The notes beneath the pieces were generated by a model. It ran no database searches. It was not told the origin of the DNA and saw nothing but the letters and a program-made list of their open reading frames with translations. This document shows, in pieces, positions 1 to 14,162 of a DNA stretch of 64,000 nucleotides. Source of the DNA: Daphnia pulex. Its lineage: Eukaryota > Arthropoda > Branchiopoda > Diplostraca > Daphniidae. The stretch spans positions 8,821,501 through 8,885,500 of the forward strand of contig NC_060018.1 of the NCBI RefSeq assembly GCF_021134715.1. The letters are read 5' to 3'. Within the stretch, counting starts at the first letter, position 1. Every line of letters begins with the position of its first letter. The position numbers and the translations under genes were made by a program.

Positions 1-995
1 GTCTGGCGCTGGTCTCCGTTGTGTCGACAACTGATTCAATAAACGTTGCGCACCGAGAACCCCCCCACTCGCAATAGGAGGAAACGCCCGTTTTCACAGA
101 GTGTATATAGGGAAGAAGAAGCTCTTTTCTCTTTGGGTCGTGCAGCGGCTGGCACAGACAATTAGTTGCCACTTTTCTCCCTCTCTCCCTCTTTCTCTTT
201 CGACTAGCGCTCGACACTATTGCGCTCGATGGATCCAATCCAGTGAATAGAGTGAGTCTGCTGTGTGTGTACACACATATATATATCTATCTATCGAAAC
301 GCATCCGGACGTCACTCCGCCGGCTCCGGCCACAATGTGAATATCTATCTAACGAAAGAATAGAGAAGAGAGTCTGCGGCAGGCCTTGGTGGGACAAGGG
401 CCGGGGTATATAGACGATCGGCGGCAAAGGAAAGTCGATTGAGTAGGAGCGACGCTTTTATTCCATGCGGAATCTCATTTTCTCTATCCGCCTCGGCTTC
501 CTTGCTCTCCCTCCATCAGCTTGGCCTCTCTTATAGTAGTAGCGAGTCAGACGATAATCACGTTGCCTCTGTTGAGAGGAGAGAGAATAACTCGTGGCCA
601 ATCGAACATCTTTAGAGAGACGAGATAGAGAGACGAGAGATACTAGCTACTACTACTACAACTATACGTCTAGTATAGCGGCGAAGCTCTATCGCACAGG
701 AAAGAAGAGAAAAAGATGCATCAACCACATCCTTACGTGTTTTTGTTTTTTTCTTTGTTTTTTCTTTCTCTTTCGGTTTCCCCCAATGTTTGTTCGTACA
801 TCATCATCATCACGGCAGCGGTTTGAATAACAACTCACGATTTGAAAAACAAAATAAAAGAAAAACAAGAAAGCAACCCCCGCTGATGATCAGGACGACG
901 CCGCCTGTGCACACGAAACTCTCAACTTGAGTCGAAAATAAAAAAGAACAAGACAACTCAATACTGAAACTTGCAATCACCACCCCAAATAATAG

Positions 996-1024
<29 letters not shown>
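996..1024. repeat. (AC)n microsatellite
   Basis: A perfect AC dinucleotide run of 29 bp, directly visible. It accounts for the poly Cys-Val segment of the overlapping minus-strand ORF. Confidence 0.95.
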
Positions 1025-1027
<3 letters not shown>

Positions 1028-1347
1028 CGCGGAGGCAACACCTCATAATGGCGCGTCTAATGGCAATCAAAAGGCGCAAAAGGGACACGACGACCGAATT
1101 GCCAGTTGTTCCTAATTCATAATGGCTTTTTAAATATATATTCTAGTCAGTATACAGAGTGTCTATCGCTGTGCAACGAGAGATTAAGAGACTCTCTGCT
1201 GCTCTTGTGCTCTGCGGCGTGTGAAAAACGGTTTTTATTAATAATTTCGTAGCTCGTATCACGATCGTGCGCAGAGCGCAGCTCAGCCGAATTTGACACT
1301 GTGGGAGCCAACGCCAGTCCGCAAAGCTGTTGCCAAAACAAGGAGGC

Positions 1348-1389
1348 AACAACAACAAAAACAACAACAAAAACAACAACAACAACAAC
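1348..1389. repeat. (AAC)n microsatellite
   Basis: An AAC trinucleotide array with two interruptions of extra A. It reads as poly-Val/Leu on the minus strand, which explains two spurious ORFs there. Confidence 0.9.
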
Positions 1390-1752
1390 GAAGGGGAAAA
1401 AAAGATATCCAAAGCAATTACACGGTTTAGTAGTCACTGCGTAAACACGGCCCGAAAAGTCAGTCAGTCGTATAAGAGCAATATCGAGTAACGCGGGAGA
1501 TTCCAATTTTGCCCTGATTTCGATCCCGTTCCATCCCGCTCTATCCCGCTCTCTCAGAGACTCAGACTGTTGAATATTAAGCCAAGTCGGCTATTGGCCT
1601 CCAGGCGGAGACTTGCTCGGCTCCTATATAGGCGCTATAGCTACAGCATCCAAGATGGAATAAAATAAACGAGATGTTCACGACGGTTATTCTTCACGTC
1701 GTGGCACAGCTGCAGAATCGAGATGAGTAAAAGAATCAAAAGAATCAGAAGA

Positions 1753-1890
1753 AGAGAGAGAGAGAGAGAGAGAGAAAAAAAAACGGAACGAAAAGGGAAG
1801 GCAGGTGGCGTGAACGTTAACACGACGCCCAAAGCGGCACGGCACGCTATACAGAGAGTTAACGGCAAAGAGAGAGAGAGAGAGAGAGAG
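1753..1890. repeat. Paired (AG)n microsatellites
   Basis: Two AG runs at 1753-1775 and 1869-1890, separated by about 93 bp of unique sequence. On the opposite strand they are CT tracts. Confidence 0.9.
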
Positions 1891-2913
1891 GTGGGTATAT
1901 AAAGGTATAGGCCAGGCCTGGCTGTGTGTACATATGCAGTCCCCGCAAGAGGTTGGAAACCTGATGAAGGGTGCAAGTTCGTGAGCAAAGACGAGCCCAA
2001 TCATTCCGTCATTAATCATAGGGCAACGCCGCAAACGATACCAACACGGACGCCAGACTCTTTTTATTCCTCCCCCCCCCCCCTCCCCAAAAAAAGGAGA
2101 AATCCAAAGAATCAAGACGATGATGAATACATTTTCTGCGCACAAGATTCACCTCCGTGTGTCACGTCATAATGACTGTATTACAACAAAAGCAACAACA
2201 ACAAGCCCCGAAAAGAAACAAAACATTCGTTCAACTGGCTAACCTATCCGGTGAATAGCTATACTATACAGTATATATCCAGGTCATCACCCATATCCCA
2301 TCAACACCCAGTATCCCTACGGGATATTATATTATTTGTGTTTTGTGTTTTCCTATTGCAACTGATGGCCGACGTTATTTACATCCAATGAGAAATTGGA
2401 TGTCAACGAAACCATCAACCCCCGAAATCCTGGCGATGTTGACGGTATTAGGGAAACTGTTGCTGGTGGAAATTAGAGACGATTTGAATCGAGATCTCCA
2501 AAGTGGATAAGCCGCTGCTTTTTGACGAAGAACAAACAACCGGGAGAAAGAAGAAAAAGGGAGAAAAGAAGGGAGAAAAGAAGGAAAAAAAGGAAAAAAA
2601 AGACAAATGGAAGGAGTGTCACTCGACATTCCACCGTTTTTCCACGGCCGCCACCTGAGATGAATGAATAGAACGCACGTCGAGGACTGCGTGCATTTTT
2701 CTCTCTTGTGTTTTGTCTCCTCGTCATTTCGATTCCTTCCCTAAAGGACTCGCGGGGGTAAGGTTGGAAGGTGGCAAGACAAAAAGACAAAAAGACGAAA
2801 AGGCTCAAATATCTATACGATTTCTACGGGTCGGATACATAAGGAGATTTCTTGTAGTCTGACACTTGGAATAAATCAACTTGCTGCCCAGCCAAAGTCT
2901 AAACAGAAAAATA

Positions 2914-2914
<1 letters not shown>

Positions 2915-2944
<30 letters not shown>

Positions 2945-2988
2945 AAGAAGAAGAAGAAAGAAGGGGCCCCAGCAGCAGCAGCAGCAGC
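2915..2988. repeat. Adjacent (GAA)n and (AGC)n microsatellites
   Basis: A GAA array at about 2915-2958 is followed after 12 bp by an AGC array at 2971-2988. The GAA part gives poly-Ser/Leu on the minus strand; neither run lies in a believable coding frame. Confidence 0.9.
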
Positions 2989-3135
2989 TGCATCTCTCTC
3001 TACTATACGTAAAAGAGAAAAGAGAAGAAGCGTTATCATCGGCGTTCATCTGTTTGTCTTCTCCGCTTCCCCCCTTTACATTATATTTATATGTATTTCG
3101 TGAGGCTCTTTTGCTTTTGCTTTTGCTTTGACTTT

Positions 3136-3137
<2 letters not shown>

Positions 3138-3166
<29 letters not shown>
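3138..3166. repeat. (CT)n microsatellite
   Basis: A CT dinucleotide run of 29 bp. Confidence 0.95.
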
Positions 3167-3170
<4 letters not shown>

Positions 3171-3356
3171 TTTTGGCGTATTGGCCGTCTCCTTATTGCG
3201 TCCCACGCGCTCGACGTACATACATAGGGAGAATCTCCTAGACACATGCAGACACCACCGCTGCTGATGATTTAGTGCCGCGCGCGATTCGATTCCATAC
3301 CACATGATTTTCATGCGCTATCGCCTCTCTTCATTTCTGAAATGATGATCATTTCT

Positions 3357-3386
3357 CCGAGCCGAGCCGAGCCGAGCCGAGCCGAG
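3357..3386. repeat. (CCGAG)6 minisatellite
   Basis: Six perfect head-to-tail copies of the pentamer CCGAG. It is GC-rich, unlike the surrounding purine/pyrimidine repeats. Confidence 0.95.
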
Positions 3387-3505
3387 GGAGGAAACTGGCG
3401 GGCGGGCCGCAGCCGCTGCGAGAGATCGTCGTCTAACGTTTGTCAAGAGGAACATGTTGACAGCTGCAAGAACCCCACGGGCCGTGCAACGGGCGCGCGC
3501 GCTCG

Positions 3506-3586
3506 CACACACACACACACAAACACATGACTCTCATACTTATGAGGCCCCTGAGCTCTAAGAGAAGAAGAAGAAGAAGAAGAAGA
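3506..3586. repeat. (CA)n and (GAA)n microsatellites
   Basis: A CA run at 3506-3521, preceded by alternating GC, and a GAA run at about 3564-3586. Confidence 0.9.
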
Positions 3587-4214
3587 AAAAAAGACGGAAC
3601 AAGACGGACCGCCCATGTCAACTCTTCACGATCTCCGTAGAAAAAAAAGAAAAAGAAAAAGAAGAAAAAACCTTTGCACAGACGATGGCCTACCGAAAAT
3701 GGAGAGAATCTCAGTGGCGACTCTGTGTGTCCTTTACATCCGCCCCCTTAAAAAGAAATTCCGAGCGACTTGTCGGTCGTAGAATCTCAAAGAGAAACGA
3801 GGAAGTTTCCTTCTTCCCCCCCAGCAGCAGCAGCCGAAAAAAAAAAACTTTTTGATTGGTCGACAGGGTAATATAGGAAGAAGCTCTTCTCTTGCCTCTT
3901 GTGTGTGCTGTGTGTATATGTGTCAAACACTGGAGAAGTGCTATTGAACAAAATCCCGGATATTAAGAGAGCGACGGGCGAGAAATCATTATCGCAGGCC
4001 TTAAAGCAAATAATAGCAATTTGACGTGTGTCGGCTGTGGCCTTTAGCCGGTTGGTTGGGCTCTTTTAATTGCTTTCCTTTGGCATTCTCGTTTTTCTTT
4101 CGACACCCTTATAGACATCACCGGCTCTATACACAACACATATACATAGAGTGACGTCTATCAACTTTGAACCCTGGGGTAAACTATACCCTAGCACAAG
4201 TTATCCTGGTTCCT

Positions 4215-4239
<25 letters not shown>
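4215..4239. repeat. (TC)n microsatellite
   Basis: A TC dinucleotide run of about 25 bp. It produces the Ser-Leu stretch of the 189-codon plus-strand ORF that begins at 4167, so that ORF is not counted as a gene. Confidence 0.9.
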
Positions 4240-4246
<7 letters not shown>

Positions 4247-5100
4247 ATATTCCGCCCTCGTCGCTCTCCTCTCTCAGTCACTCTATCCGCTATCTGATTT
4301 GCCGTTGACAACACTAACGATGCGCAACTCTATACCGCTGGAAAAATGTCAACTTTTTTTTCTTAAACTTCCAAAAAGAAAAGGAAGAAGGGAGAAAGAG
4401 AAAAAAAAAGAAAATGTGGACATTTTCGAGTGGAAAGCAGCGGAGAGAAAAGTGACAGGATTTTCTCTGGTGGAGTTGGAGACCCACCAGGACGAGTCAA
4501 ACCACAGCGGGTCCTATTTATACGTTACACTGCATGGTTACACACGCAGAAAGAAATCAGAAAAGCCACGGCTTCTCTGCCGCCCGCCACACAGCCATTT
4601 GACTGAAAAGAGTCAACAACATCTGCCGCAAACACTAACCCAACCAGCGCAACACCCACTTAAGAAAAAGAAAAAGAAAATAACGTCGCTACACAAATGG
4701 ATCATCTACACGTGTGTACAATATATATATATATAGCGGTGGTCATCCTTGAATGTAGGCCACAAGAAGCGTCGCCTTTTATATACATATGTCTCTCAAA
4801 AATGTGAATAATCGCAGCGGCGGTGGCGGCGGCGTTTGAAGGTAGTATATAAAAAAAGGAAATGTTCAAAGTGCGGCGCATCGACCGTTAGGTATTATCG
4901 TCTCTTATATATTCTCAATCGAAGCGTGATTGAAGTGATTATGACGACAGCACCACCCTCAGTCCGAGTGGACGGACAGCAGCAGCACTGTGTGTAGTGT
5001 AAATGAAAAAGAATGTAGCGGATAATAAGCGAAAGCCGCAGCGAAGGCAACACAATAGGAGCGGAGATCCTGCAAGGACACAACAGACATTTTGATCATT

Positions 5101-5823
5101 GTAAGTGCATATGTTTCCTTATAAGTGTTTCACAATAAAAGGAAAGCGTTTGATATTTTATAAGCAACGATGTGTAGGGCCAGGTGCTTTATTTTTTATT
5201 ATTTTTTTTTTTTTTTCACTTTACGCTGTTGTAGAGTCGTCATGGCGGTCTGAAGGTATAAATATCCTAGTGGTGGAGGGCGATAAGGAGTCCCAATAGA
5301 AATGAAAAGAAGAACCTTTGGCATCAAAAACTATCCCCTTGTGGGTGATTGAAAGAAAAGGAAACGGGTCTGTTCTCTCTGTACTACGTACGTATATACT
5401 ACTGAGGAGTGGGTGGGTGTTGGGGGGATGTCTGTGCGGTAGATATCTTCTGGTTCGAATTAGTTCCACGCTGGCTGGCCCGTTTCTTATTCTCTTTTTC
5501 TTCTCTTCTTCTCTCCCCAACACGTCGACGCCGGCGACACACAGCGCAAACGTTCAATGGCCCGTGCTGCGGGTGCATCTCGCTGGCGCTTGTGGGTGTC
5601 GTTGTGTGAGCGAGCGCAGATTTCTTCTTTTCTCTCTTTGATATATATTTCTCTCGTCGAGTTGCCACCGAATTGCTGTCTTTCACCCATTTTCCGTTCT
5701 TTTACAGAGAAATAAATCCAAAGCCTCAAAGGCGAAAGCTGCTCCTTGCTTTCGTCGACACTTTTTTTTTTTTATTTATTTCTCCGTCGTCGTCTCGCAG
5801 CTTTTAGGAGACGACTCTTTTTT

Positions 5824-5854
<31 letters not shown>

Positions 5855-8800
5855 TATTTCTTCTATTTGTGTTATTAGGGCAGATAGAGAGGGTCTGAAA
5901 AGACGTTCATCTCTCGCCTTGTGGTGTTGCGGTGCCCATCGAATCGACTTTTTATTCAGTGACCATCACTATATCCACGGATACAAGTGAGAGACGGACA
6001 CCCAAAAAATTGTCAGCAGCAGAGGAAAAAAAGAAAAATAAAAAATAAAAAAAAGAAAATAACTGGGCGCGACAATCGATCAGAACCGGACACGCCAGTT
6101 TGAGAATTGTCACAGTGTACAAGGTAATCAGTTGGTGAACATCTCGATTGTATCGAAATTGCTCGTACACACGGACAGGTTCTTTTCCTTTTTTCTTTCT
6201 CTGCGAGTTTTGAAGAGATTGAAAGATTCAAAGCGTGACCAAACTTGTGTCGTTTGTTCAAGAAAAAATAAAAAATAAAATAAAATTGCTCACTAGGGGA
6301 TTGTATAGATATGTCGATACTCGATCGAATAGGCTCTTGGGTACAGTACAAGAAGAAAAAGAATAAAAAGAATAAAAAGGGGGAAAAAAGAAAAAGAAAA
6401 AAAGCGAAGAGCTCTGAATCGAATGATAACATTGGCGAAGCCCAGCCCTTGCTTAGTTGGGATCTCTTCTTCTTACTACACATTCCCCTTTCGTCTTTTC
6501 TAAGACGATGATGATGACCACGATGGCCAGTGCATTGATCCGCTACAGTTTGGTTGGTCGGCCGGCTGTACTTCTTTTTTCCCAGAGATGGAAGAGGAGG
6601 AGGCTGGCCTAACTCAAAGCTGATGGCACTGCATTTTATGCGGATATAGCAACTTCCGCTCGCCCTCACATTGCTCCCATCTTCTTGACTGTGTGTCTTT
6701 TCAGAGAAAGGGGAAAAAAAGAAGTTGCCTATATATCTACTACTACTAGTATTATACATAGTATATGATGATGATGATACACTGGTCAGATAACTCCTCG
6801 CTGGCCCCGCTGTCTCTTCGTGGTATGTGTAATAATAAGTGTATACAGACCTCTCTGCTAGCCCCCCCCCCTCTCCGCCCCTAACTGATGGTGTCCAAAT
6901 GATGTTGCTTGATGAGCACCACAGCAGGCAAAACACAAAATTGACTGGTGCTCGTTATACGCTGGAGCCGAGGGACTGATGCGAGGGAAAATATTAGGAC
7001 AGTTCTCTCTCCCCTATCTTCTTCTTCCTTCCGTCTAGTTCCTCTCATCTCTCTCTCGCTATGTATATAGCTATCTGTATGGATCGCAACTTGATGTTTG
7101 CGTGCATTTCCCTCGTCCGGGCGCCACCGGGCACGGCCATCATCGTCACTCCAGAGCAAACTGCTACTCCATCCCAACTGGCTATACTCCTCCTATATAG
7201 ACTTGTATGTGTTAGTTGCAGTATCGTCTTTCACCATCATCATCGATCACCGGCCTCCCCCTCTCCATTTGCAAGCGAACAGCAGTTGCGCTGGGAGCTG
7301 CAGGAGCCAGCAGGAGCTGCTCAAAGAGAGAATTTCCGGAGGGCCACTTTGCGCGGCGTGTACATGTGCGACTCTTTAATATGTGGAACTCGCTGCTTTG
7401 CTAATGCCCGGCAGCAGACAGCACATATCGAAAGAGACAAGGCATGTATACCGACTAGACGAACAAGACCCACTCAGTAAAATTCGAATCCATTACGCAA
7501 TCGCTCGAATGCAAAAAAACAAATAAATTTATTTATTTATTTCCTTTTTTTTCTGTTTGATTTCGCGGCGGTGGAATGAGTCACACGGAAATCAGAGAGT
7601 CAAAGGAGCTTTGGATAAGACAAATGTTTCAGTTGGGGAATTTGTGTCTAAGAAAAAATGGCCATTGTAACCAGTTTTGCCACGATTTTGATTGTCACTT
7701 GGATCAGTTTTCTGGTCGTCTTCACGTCAAAGAGCAAACGTCAGTTGTGAAGGCGAAAAGGAAAAAAGATGACAGAAATCCTCTTCTGATCCGTTTGAGA
7801 GGGGCCCAGCAACAATCCCACGTCTGGGCCGTGTGACACATTTCAACTCGGATTCCAAAGCGCACAAAGTTTTCCTTTTCTTTCTTTTCTACTTGTATAG
7901 ACATTTGAATTTATTTTTGGGTTTAAAAAGAACAAGAAAACAGAAAACAGAAAACAGGTACCGCGGAACATGTGTTTCAACTCTCTGAAGGTATATAGTA
8001 TACCTTAGTCGACTCTAAGGTAGTAGGTTTTATTCCATGCTCGGTCGAACCTGCTGTTCAGCGATAGGCGAATACGTGGAAGAGACACAGACGGGGAGAG
8101 AGGGGGGGGGGAGAGACGGACGACGAAGGCGATTAGATCGCAACGTATACACACAACATCGAATGGAAGAAAAAGGAATAAGAGACAGGAACGGGAGAGA
8201 AGAGCGCGGTTGAATAAACAATACACTGAAGAGTGTCACTGCTACAACCTGGTGATAACATCTGTGCAGCAGTAGAGGCAAGGCCTCTACTACCAGGAGG
8301 GTTGCGACCAAGAAGAAGAAGAAGGAAGGAAACCTATACACAGAAGAAAAATCCAGTTTTTTTTTCTTATTTCTTTCCCCTCCCCCCATTTTTTTTCTCC
8401 ATTTGATATTATACAAAGAAGATGAAAGACTTTTTTTTTTCTTTTTTTTTTTAAGCGGAGACGTGCTTCGTGACGAGTTGCGTGATACCGACCACTGCCA
8501 ACCAATTTGTCCCGCTCTTCCACCAACCGTGCAGACGACATCTTTGATGCATTGACACATTTCATTTTCTTCTTTATTCATTCTTTTATATGGATATCGT
8601 CAAATGTATCGAATAAAAAAAAAAGGGAGGAATATATAAGACGAGCTGGCCACAAAAATAAAATCGGGGCGCGATCTCCTTTTCTTCTTCTCCTCTTCGC
8701 ACTTTTACTCTCTTCACAGTCACACCAGTTTCCTCGGCCATCAAGCGCACACCATGACCAATTTGAATAAGGCGCGCATGGAATCAAAGAAATGAAATAA

Positions 8801-10900
8801 AAAAGGGAATTTTGTTTTTTCCTTTTTCTTCTTTCTTCTTTCTTCCTTACTTCTTTTGGTAAATAAAAACCAAAAGGGGAACAAGACTGACGTGACAGCA
8901 CCGCTGGTCTTCAAACAAAGAAGGGGAAAAAAGAAAGAAGAAAAAGACTAGACGACGTGTTCTCTCTGTCTCTTTTCCTTCTCTTCCGCCACGTCAACTT
9001 CAACTCGCAACGAGTCCAACCGATCCTGACACGGCCTGTCAAGTCCGCCTCTTTTCCCTCGTTCTCCCTATAGACGAGAGAGACTCTCCGCTAGCTGCTG
9101 CTCTCTTCCTTCAGCTGGAAAATGAACCTTGTAGAACCATTCAGCGCTCTTTTATTCCTTATATAATGCCACCAGCAGGAGATAGCGAAAAAAAAAAGGA
9201 AAAAGAAAAAGAAAAAGAAAAAAGAAAAAAGAAGATGATGACGACGGACGGATACAGCTGCAAAGTCTGTGCCAGACTGCGCGGTGTTTACTTGTATATA
9301 CGGCAGCGGTAGTAGTACAACCGGGCCTATATATACAGCAACAACAATAACAACCCGAGCTATGTGAATATCAAAGGAGATGCTTTGAATTTCAATTCGT
9401 CCTCATTCTTTCAGAGTTTTCGCACGACACGATTCCCAGCATGAAAAATGAGTCGAATCGAATAGAAACCAAAGGAATATAACCAGAAGACGAGAAAAAT
9501 AAAATAAATAAAAAAAAAACAGGTTCTATTCCTCCCCAAAAAACGAATGAAGAGAATAAAACGATTGTGTATGGGATGAAGGATGTTGGTTATAGACGAG
9601 CCGCCGTCCCGTTGATTTATACCGGCGGTCGTTAGTTACGTGATTAAGAGCAACAAGATGATCAATCAAAGTATGGATGCGCGCATTTTTATGATTTTCC
9701 CACCATTTTTCTCCTTTTTTTCTTTTTACTCTTCTGAAGAAAAATCAACAGGGAAGAATGGGGAAATATCGTCGGGTCCAGCCAACACACACTAAAAAAT
9801 AATAAAAATCTAGTCATATTTGAAGAAAGGAAATCTACGTCCATGCGTGCTGAGCGTTTATATGTCCTAGTGCTGCCCGTCTGGCGAGAGAGGGGAGGAG
9901 GACAAAAAGGGTGGCCGGCCGGCCTATACGACGTCGTCGTCTCTATAAATACATATTACATTTCCACTTCAAAGACCCGTTTTCTTCTTCTCCGTTCTTT
10001 CTTATATTCTTCACAGCACCGAAAGATTTGACAACTCACTTTGCGACGACGCGAGCGCTAGAGGGGTTTCCATCCACCGCCCATTGAGATGGTGAAGACT
10101 ATGGAAAGCCCAAAGAGAGAGAGACCGTTCCTATATTCTATATCTCTCCCCCCACGACGAGCAAAAAGAGAAAAATATTTAAGTGAGCAATTCACCGGCC
10201 GAGTGGAAAAAAATCAAAAAAGGTCTAAAGGCCAAAAAAGCGCCCAGCGAGAACAAGTCGACAAGTTTCTTCCACAACCCATAGGGGGGGAAGACGACTG
10301 CGACACACAATTTATGATTGTCCCCCCTCCCCGTCCCACCACCCACCAGCAACGAATACACCTATATATCTGAGTGTGTGTATATACCTGGCTGCGGAAT
10401 GAAGAGACCAACCCGCCACACAGACCGGCAAGCGGATCCATTCATTTCATTGCGGGCGACACAATAGAGAGAAAGGGGGAACCCATGTTGTAGCTACACA
10501 TGTACGTTTGAATTGGATATAAGTTTCCGCGTCGATAGAGAAACTGCCAGCATTTTTTGATTGCCTTACACTTTATTTTTGTGTGACCGTTTTATAACCC
10601 CTCGTCACTTCATCGTTGCCTTTTTAATTTATGCTCCTCTGGAGACTGGAGAGGGCGGATCGAGTCTATTTTTTTCCCGCTTCCATATTTTTTGAAATGC
10701 GACGTTGCCCGGGTAACGTCGGTCGTTGAGAAACTGATGAGAAAACTGAATAACAGCGTTCGACGAAATAAAGCCGGCAATTTCGAAAGAAGCACAAGAA
10801 AAAAAAAATGAAATATGTAGAAAGGGAAAAGAGATCACATCACCTGGGCAGGTTCACTGGCCAATCAAATGTAGGCTAGTGTATAGGGTCTCTCTCTCTC
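5101..10900. other. Gene-free, simple-repeat-rich DNA (block 2)
   Basis: I found no convincing gene. The longest open frame, a 307-codon minus-strand frame at 6013-6936, is dominated by Phe/Leu/Ser runs from poly-A/T and GAA tracts. Simple repeats include a TTTA run near 7528-7541, a GAAAAA-type run near 9198-9230 and an AGAAAAC triplication near 7934-7957. No splice-consistent conserved exon was recognised. Confidence 0.65.
5822..5853. repeat. (TTC)n microsatellite
   Basis: A perfect TTC array of about 32 bp. Confidence 0.95.
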
Positions 10901-10909
10901 TCTCTCTCT
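10889..10909. repeat. (TC)n microsatellite
   Basis: A TC dinucleotide run of about 21 bp. Confidence 0.9.
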
Positions 10910-13900
10910 TAAGAGATATAAGATGACGAACGAGAGGGAGATCAAAAGATGACATGTCTCCATATCTGGAAGTAGTCAGTCAGCTCTTTACATAAGAAAA
11001 AAAAAAGAATAAGTCTCTTCTTTTTCTATCATATTTTTTCCTTTTGATTCCTGTTTTCGAATTCATTGCCGCGCTACTCGGCTATCTCGTCCTTTTGATT
11101 TATTCTCTCTCTCTTTCTCTTGTATAGCTCACATCTGATTAGTTAATGCTGCATGGCAAGTTTTCTATCTTCCTATCCCCTTGTGAACAAGAGGCAGGGC
11201 TTCTCTCTCTAGGACACACACTCATATAGCTGTTACGTAGTCGCCCTGTTTCGATTCGGGGAAATAGGTGGGAAGATGATTGCTGTGTGCACCGGCAATG
11301 AGTTGCGTTTTCCCCTTATTTTTCCCGGAGATTCTCTGTGTCGGTCATTTGATATATCCAACCATTATTGACCCTCCCCTTCTTGTTCATCATCCAACTG
11401 CGGGATCGCAATAAGCCGAAAATCAACGGGGGATCTCTCCGTTCCATTCAAATTTTCTTTTCTTATTTTTTTTTCTTATTTTTTATATTTTCTTTCGGGA
11501 ATGATGAGAAATTCACGCGGCAGACACGGACGCACACGGCCGGCCCTGTTTCTTCTTCGGAAGAGGCCGACTTTTGTGTTTTGTGTTTGTTGCAAAGATT
11601 TCGTCGCGTCTGCGGTGCGTGTAATTGGAGTCGCACGGCGAGGGGGCCGACCGAAACAATTTATCGATTTGACTTCATCATGACTGCGGGCAGAAATAAG
11701 ACAAGAAAAATAGAAATGGAAAAAAGTGGAGAGAGAGAGAGAGAGAAAAAAAACGACACGGTTCAATGGGACACGCAACTTGTCTCTCTTTTTCCACGGC
11801 TATTGTTCCGCGTCATTACGACTACCCACTCGTACGAGGACCCTCATCTCTTTTTTTTCTTTTTCTTTTTCTCCTTCTGCTGATCCTTTAGCGTATAAAT
11901 AAATCGTTATTATTATTATACAACCCACCAACACACAAAAAAAGGCATGTGTGTATAAAAATACGAAGGAGAATGTGAAAACGAGCGCGGAATTCCTCCT
12001 CGTTGGTGCGGCGAAACCAAAACAACGAGTCCTACTGCTATAAAAAGATTGGAGAAGAACAAGAAGAATAAAGGCGAGTTTGGCTTTTTGGAGAACAGAG
12101 TGAGAAAATTCCAATGCAAATGAGTTCAAAGAGAAGGACCCCGACACCCTGTTTTACTGTTTTACCTCTGCTAGGCGCATCCAGAATCGCTTAGAATACA
12201 GCGGATGAAGAGAAAAGAACTTAACACGGCCAGAGCCCCCGACAGCGAGCGTTACGTAAGAAAAGTCGGAAAGAAAAAAAATAATAATCCAAAAGAGCGA
12301 CGTGTTGGAGAAGAAGGAGAAGTTTGGAAAGAAAAGTCCCGGAGAAGTTGGAAAAGATTTTCACGAATTTGTTAGCGAGAGTCTCTCTATCAAGTTGCGC
12401 AACAAAACGAAGAAATATAAGGAGATGGCTTCGTTAACGTGAAGAGGTGCCGAAAGGTGTTGTTGCCATTATCAAAAGTCCGGGACAAAAAAAAAAACGA
12501 AAAAAACAAAACAAAAGAGATAACTTCTTTTTCCCCCTTTGGATATAAATGCGCTAGAAGCCTTGTGTGTAGCATATAAAGGCAACTTCGTTCGGCGTGT
12601 GTGTGTGTATTAACTATGTACACATATGCGAGGATGAGTCAAACGAAAGAGAAGCTTTTTACGCCGTAAAACAAAAGAAACCCAAGACGGTGGAATTTGA
12701 AGGAGATGTGCAGTAAAATAACAAAAGGCAAACCCTTGCCAAATGCGGTCAAACAAGGGAATTGCCGAAACGAAAAAGAATCTTTAGATTGCTTTTTTGC
12801 GCCATGCATATATCGCTGTGATGGTCAGAGAAAAAAGGGGGGGAAAACGGCATAATTTCGCAATTGATCCAAGTCCGGTTTCGGCCGATGTGTGTGGCGC
12901 ACCGTTAACATTTCTCTGCCTAATCTTCTTCTTCTTCTTCTTCTGCTTTTCCCTTTAGCTTCTTTGTTATTCCCGGTTGATAAACTTGTTGGTAACACAC
13001 AGCGAGAGAGTGAAAGATAAGAACTTTGGGTTTTCTCAATAAATTATTCTTCGCAGGAGGGTTTTTTCCAATCTTCTTCTTCGAATTTTTTTCTTTTTGG
13101 TCTTGTGTGTGTGGTGATTTGCTTTCTACAAAGTCATCGGCCGTCAGGAGGGGGGCCCTCGTGCATATCCCGGCGGCCCGAAGATGCGCACTCTCACAGG
13201 GGCCCCCAAGTGGGAGAGCTCCTCTTTTAGATTGTATTATATTATATTGCATTATAGATTTACTATAGAAAATTGAGGAGGGACACAAAGTGTGTCCTCC
13301 TAGTTTGGCCCTTTTTTTTATGTAGTTTCTTCTGTGTGTCGTTTATACCGCCCAGCTGGGACGACGACTCAATCGGCCCAGCCCCGCCAACAACAGCACA
13401 TATTTCTGAAGTAAGAAAAAAGAAAAAAACAAAAATCCCAAAAGATGCTGATGCCGATGGTGGTGCACTGTGAACTGGTGTGGTGAGATTGACTCCGGTC
13501 CGGAATATAAGACAAGAGAAGAAGAAGAAGAAGAGATCCATCAAGACATCGTTTTGAATGGAGCAGAACAAGGCACACACCATTCCACCTTTTGGGTTCC
13601 CCCCTTTTTTTTTATTTTTTTTATTTTTTATTTTTTATTTTAGCACCTCGACACGAGACCCCAATTTCCTTGGGGGTTGGAAGAGACGGGCGGCGCGGGC
13701 GGAGTCGATGGGCTTCATTCCGATTCAGGAATGTATAGAGACTAAACAACTTCATCAGAGGGGGGTGTCTGAACAATTCCGTGAAGAGATGAAAAACAAG
13801 GCAGCATGGGGATGGAGGAGAAAAGAAAAACGGCCCTCTTCCTTTTCTATGGTAAACCACAGGCTCGCGGGCCGTGAAATAATTAAAACATCTTTTTATT

Positions 13901-14140
13901 CTTCTTCTTCTTCTCTCTTATTTTCTCACCGTTTTTTTTTTATTTATTTTCTCTTCTTTTTGACCTTCCTCTCTCATGTTTTGGGGGCCGTGGATTTTTT
14001 ATTGCTTTGACAGTCGAAGAAAGGCGGAGAGAATGAGATGTCAGGAGTATAAGAGATGCGTCCAGCAGGGGCCCTGTCTACCTGGGCAAATTGCACTTTG
14101 ACCACTGTGTGTACCTTCCCAATGTTCCGCTCTGTTCCGT

Positions 14141-14162
14141 CTCTCTCTCTCTCTCTCTCTCT
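14141..14162. repeat. (CT)n microsatellite
   Basis: A CT dinucleotide run of 22 bp. Confidence 0.9.

Larger units (their letters stand above)
1..5100. other. Gene-free, microsatellite-rich DNA (block 1)
   Basis: I see no supportable gene here. The ORFs in this block are translations of CT/GA, CA, GAA and A/T runs, with long Ser-Leu, Phe-Leu or Lys-Glu stretches. The block holds many dispersed TATATA-type words and separate microsatellites, the longest of which are listed individually. It could be a large intron or the regulatory flank of a gene outside the window, but nothing in the sequence shows which. Confidence 0.7.

Noticed and set aside
6013..6936. 307-codon minus-strand open frame
   Set aside because: Dominated by Phe, Leu, Ser and Lys runs from A/T and GAA tracts, with no domain or motif. 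Length is explained by simple repeats lacking stop codons.
7576..7836. 86-codon plus-strand ORF
   Set aside because: Not a simple repeat but lacks any motif, and no neighbouring exon supports it.
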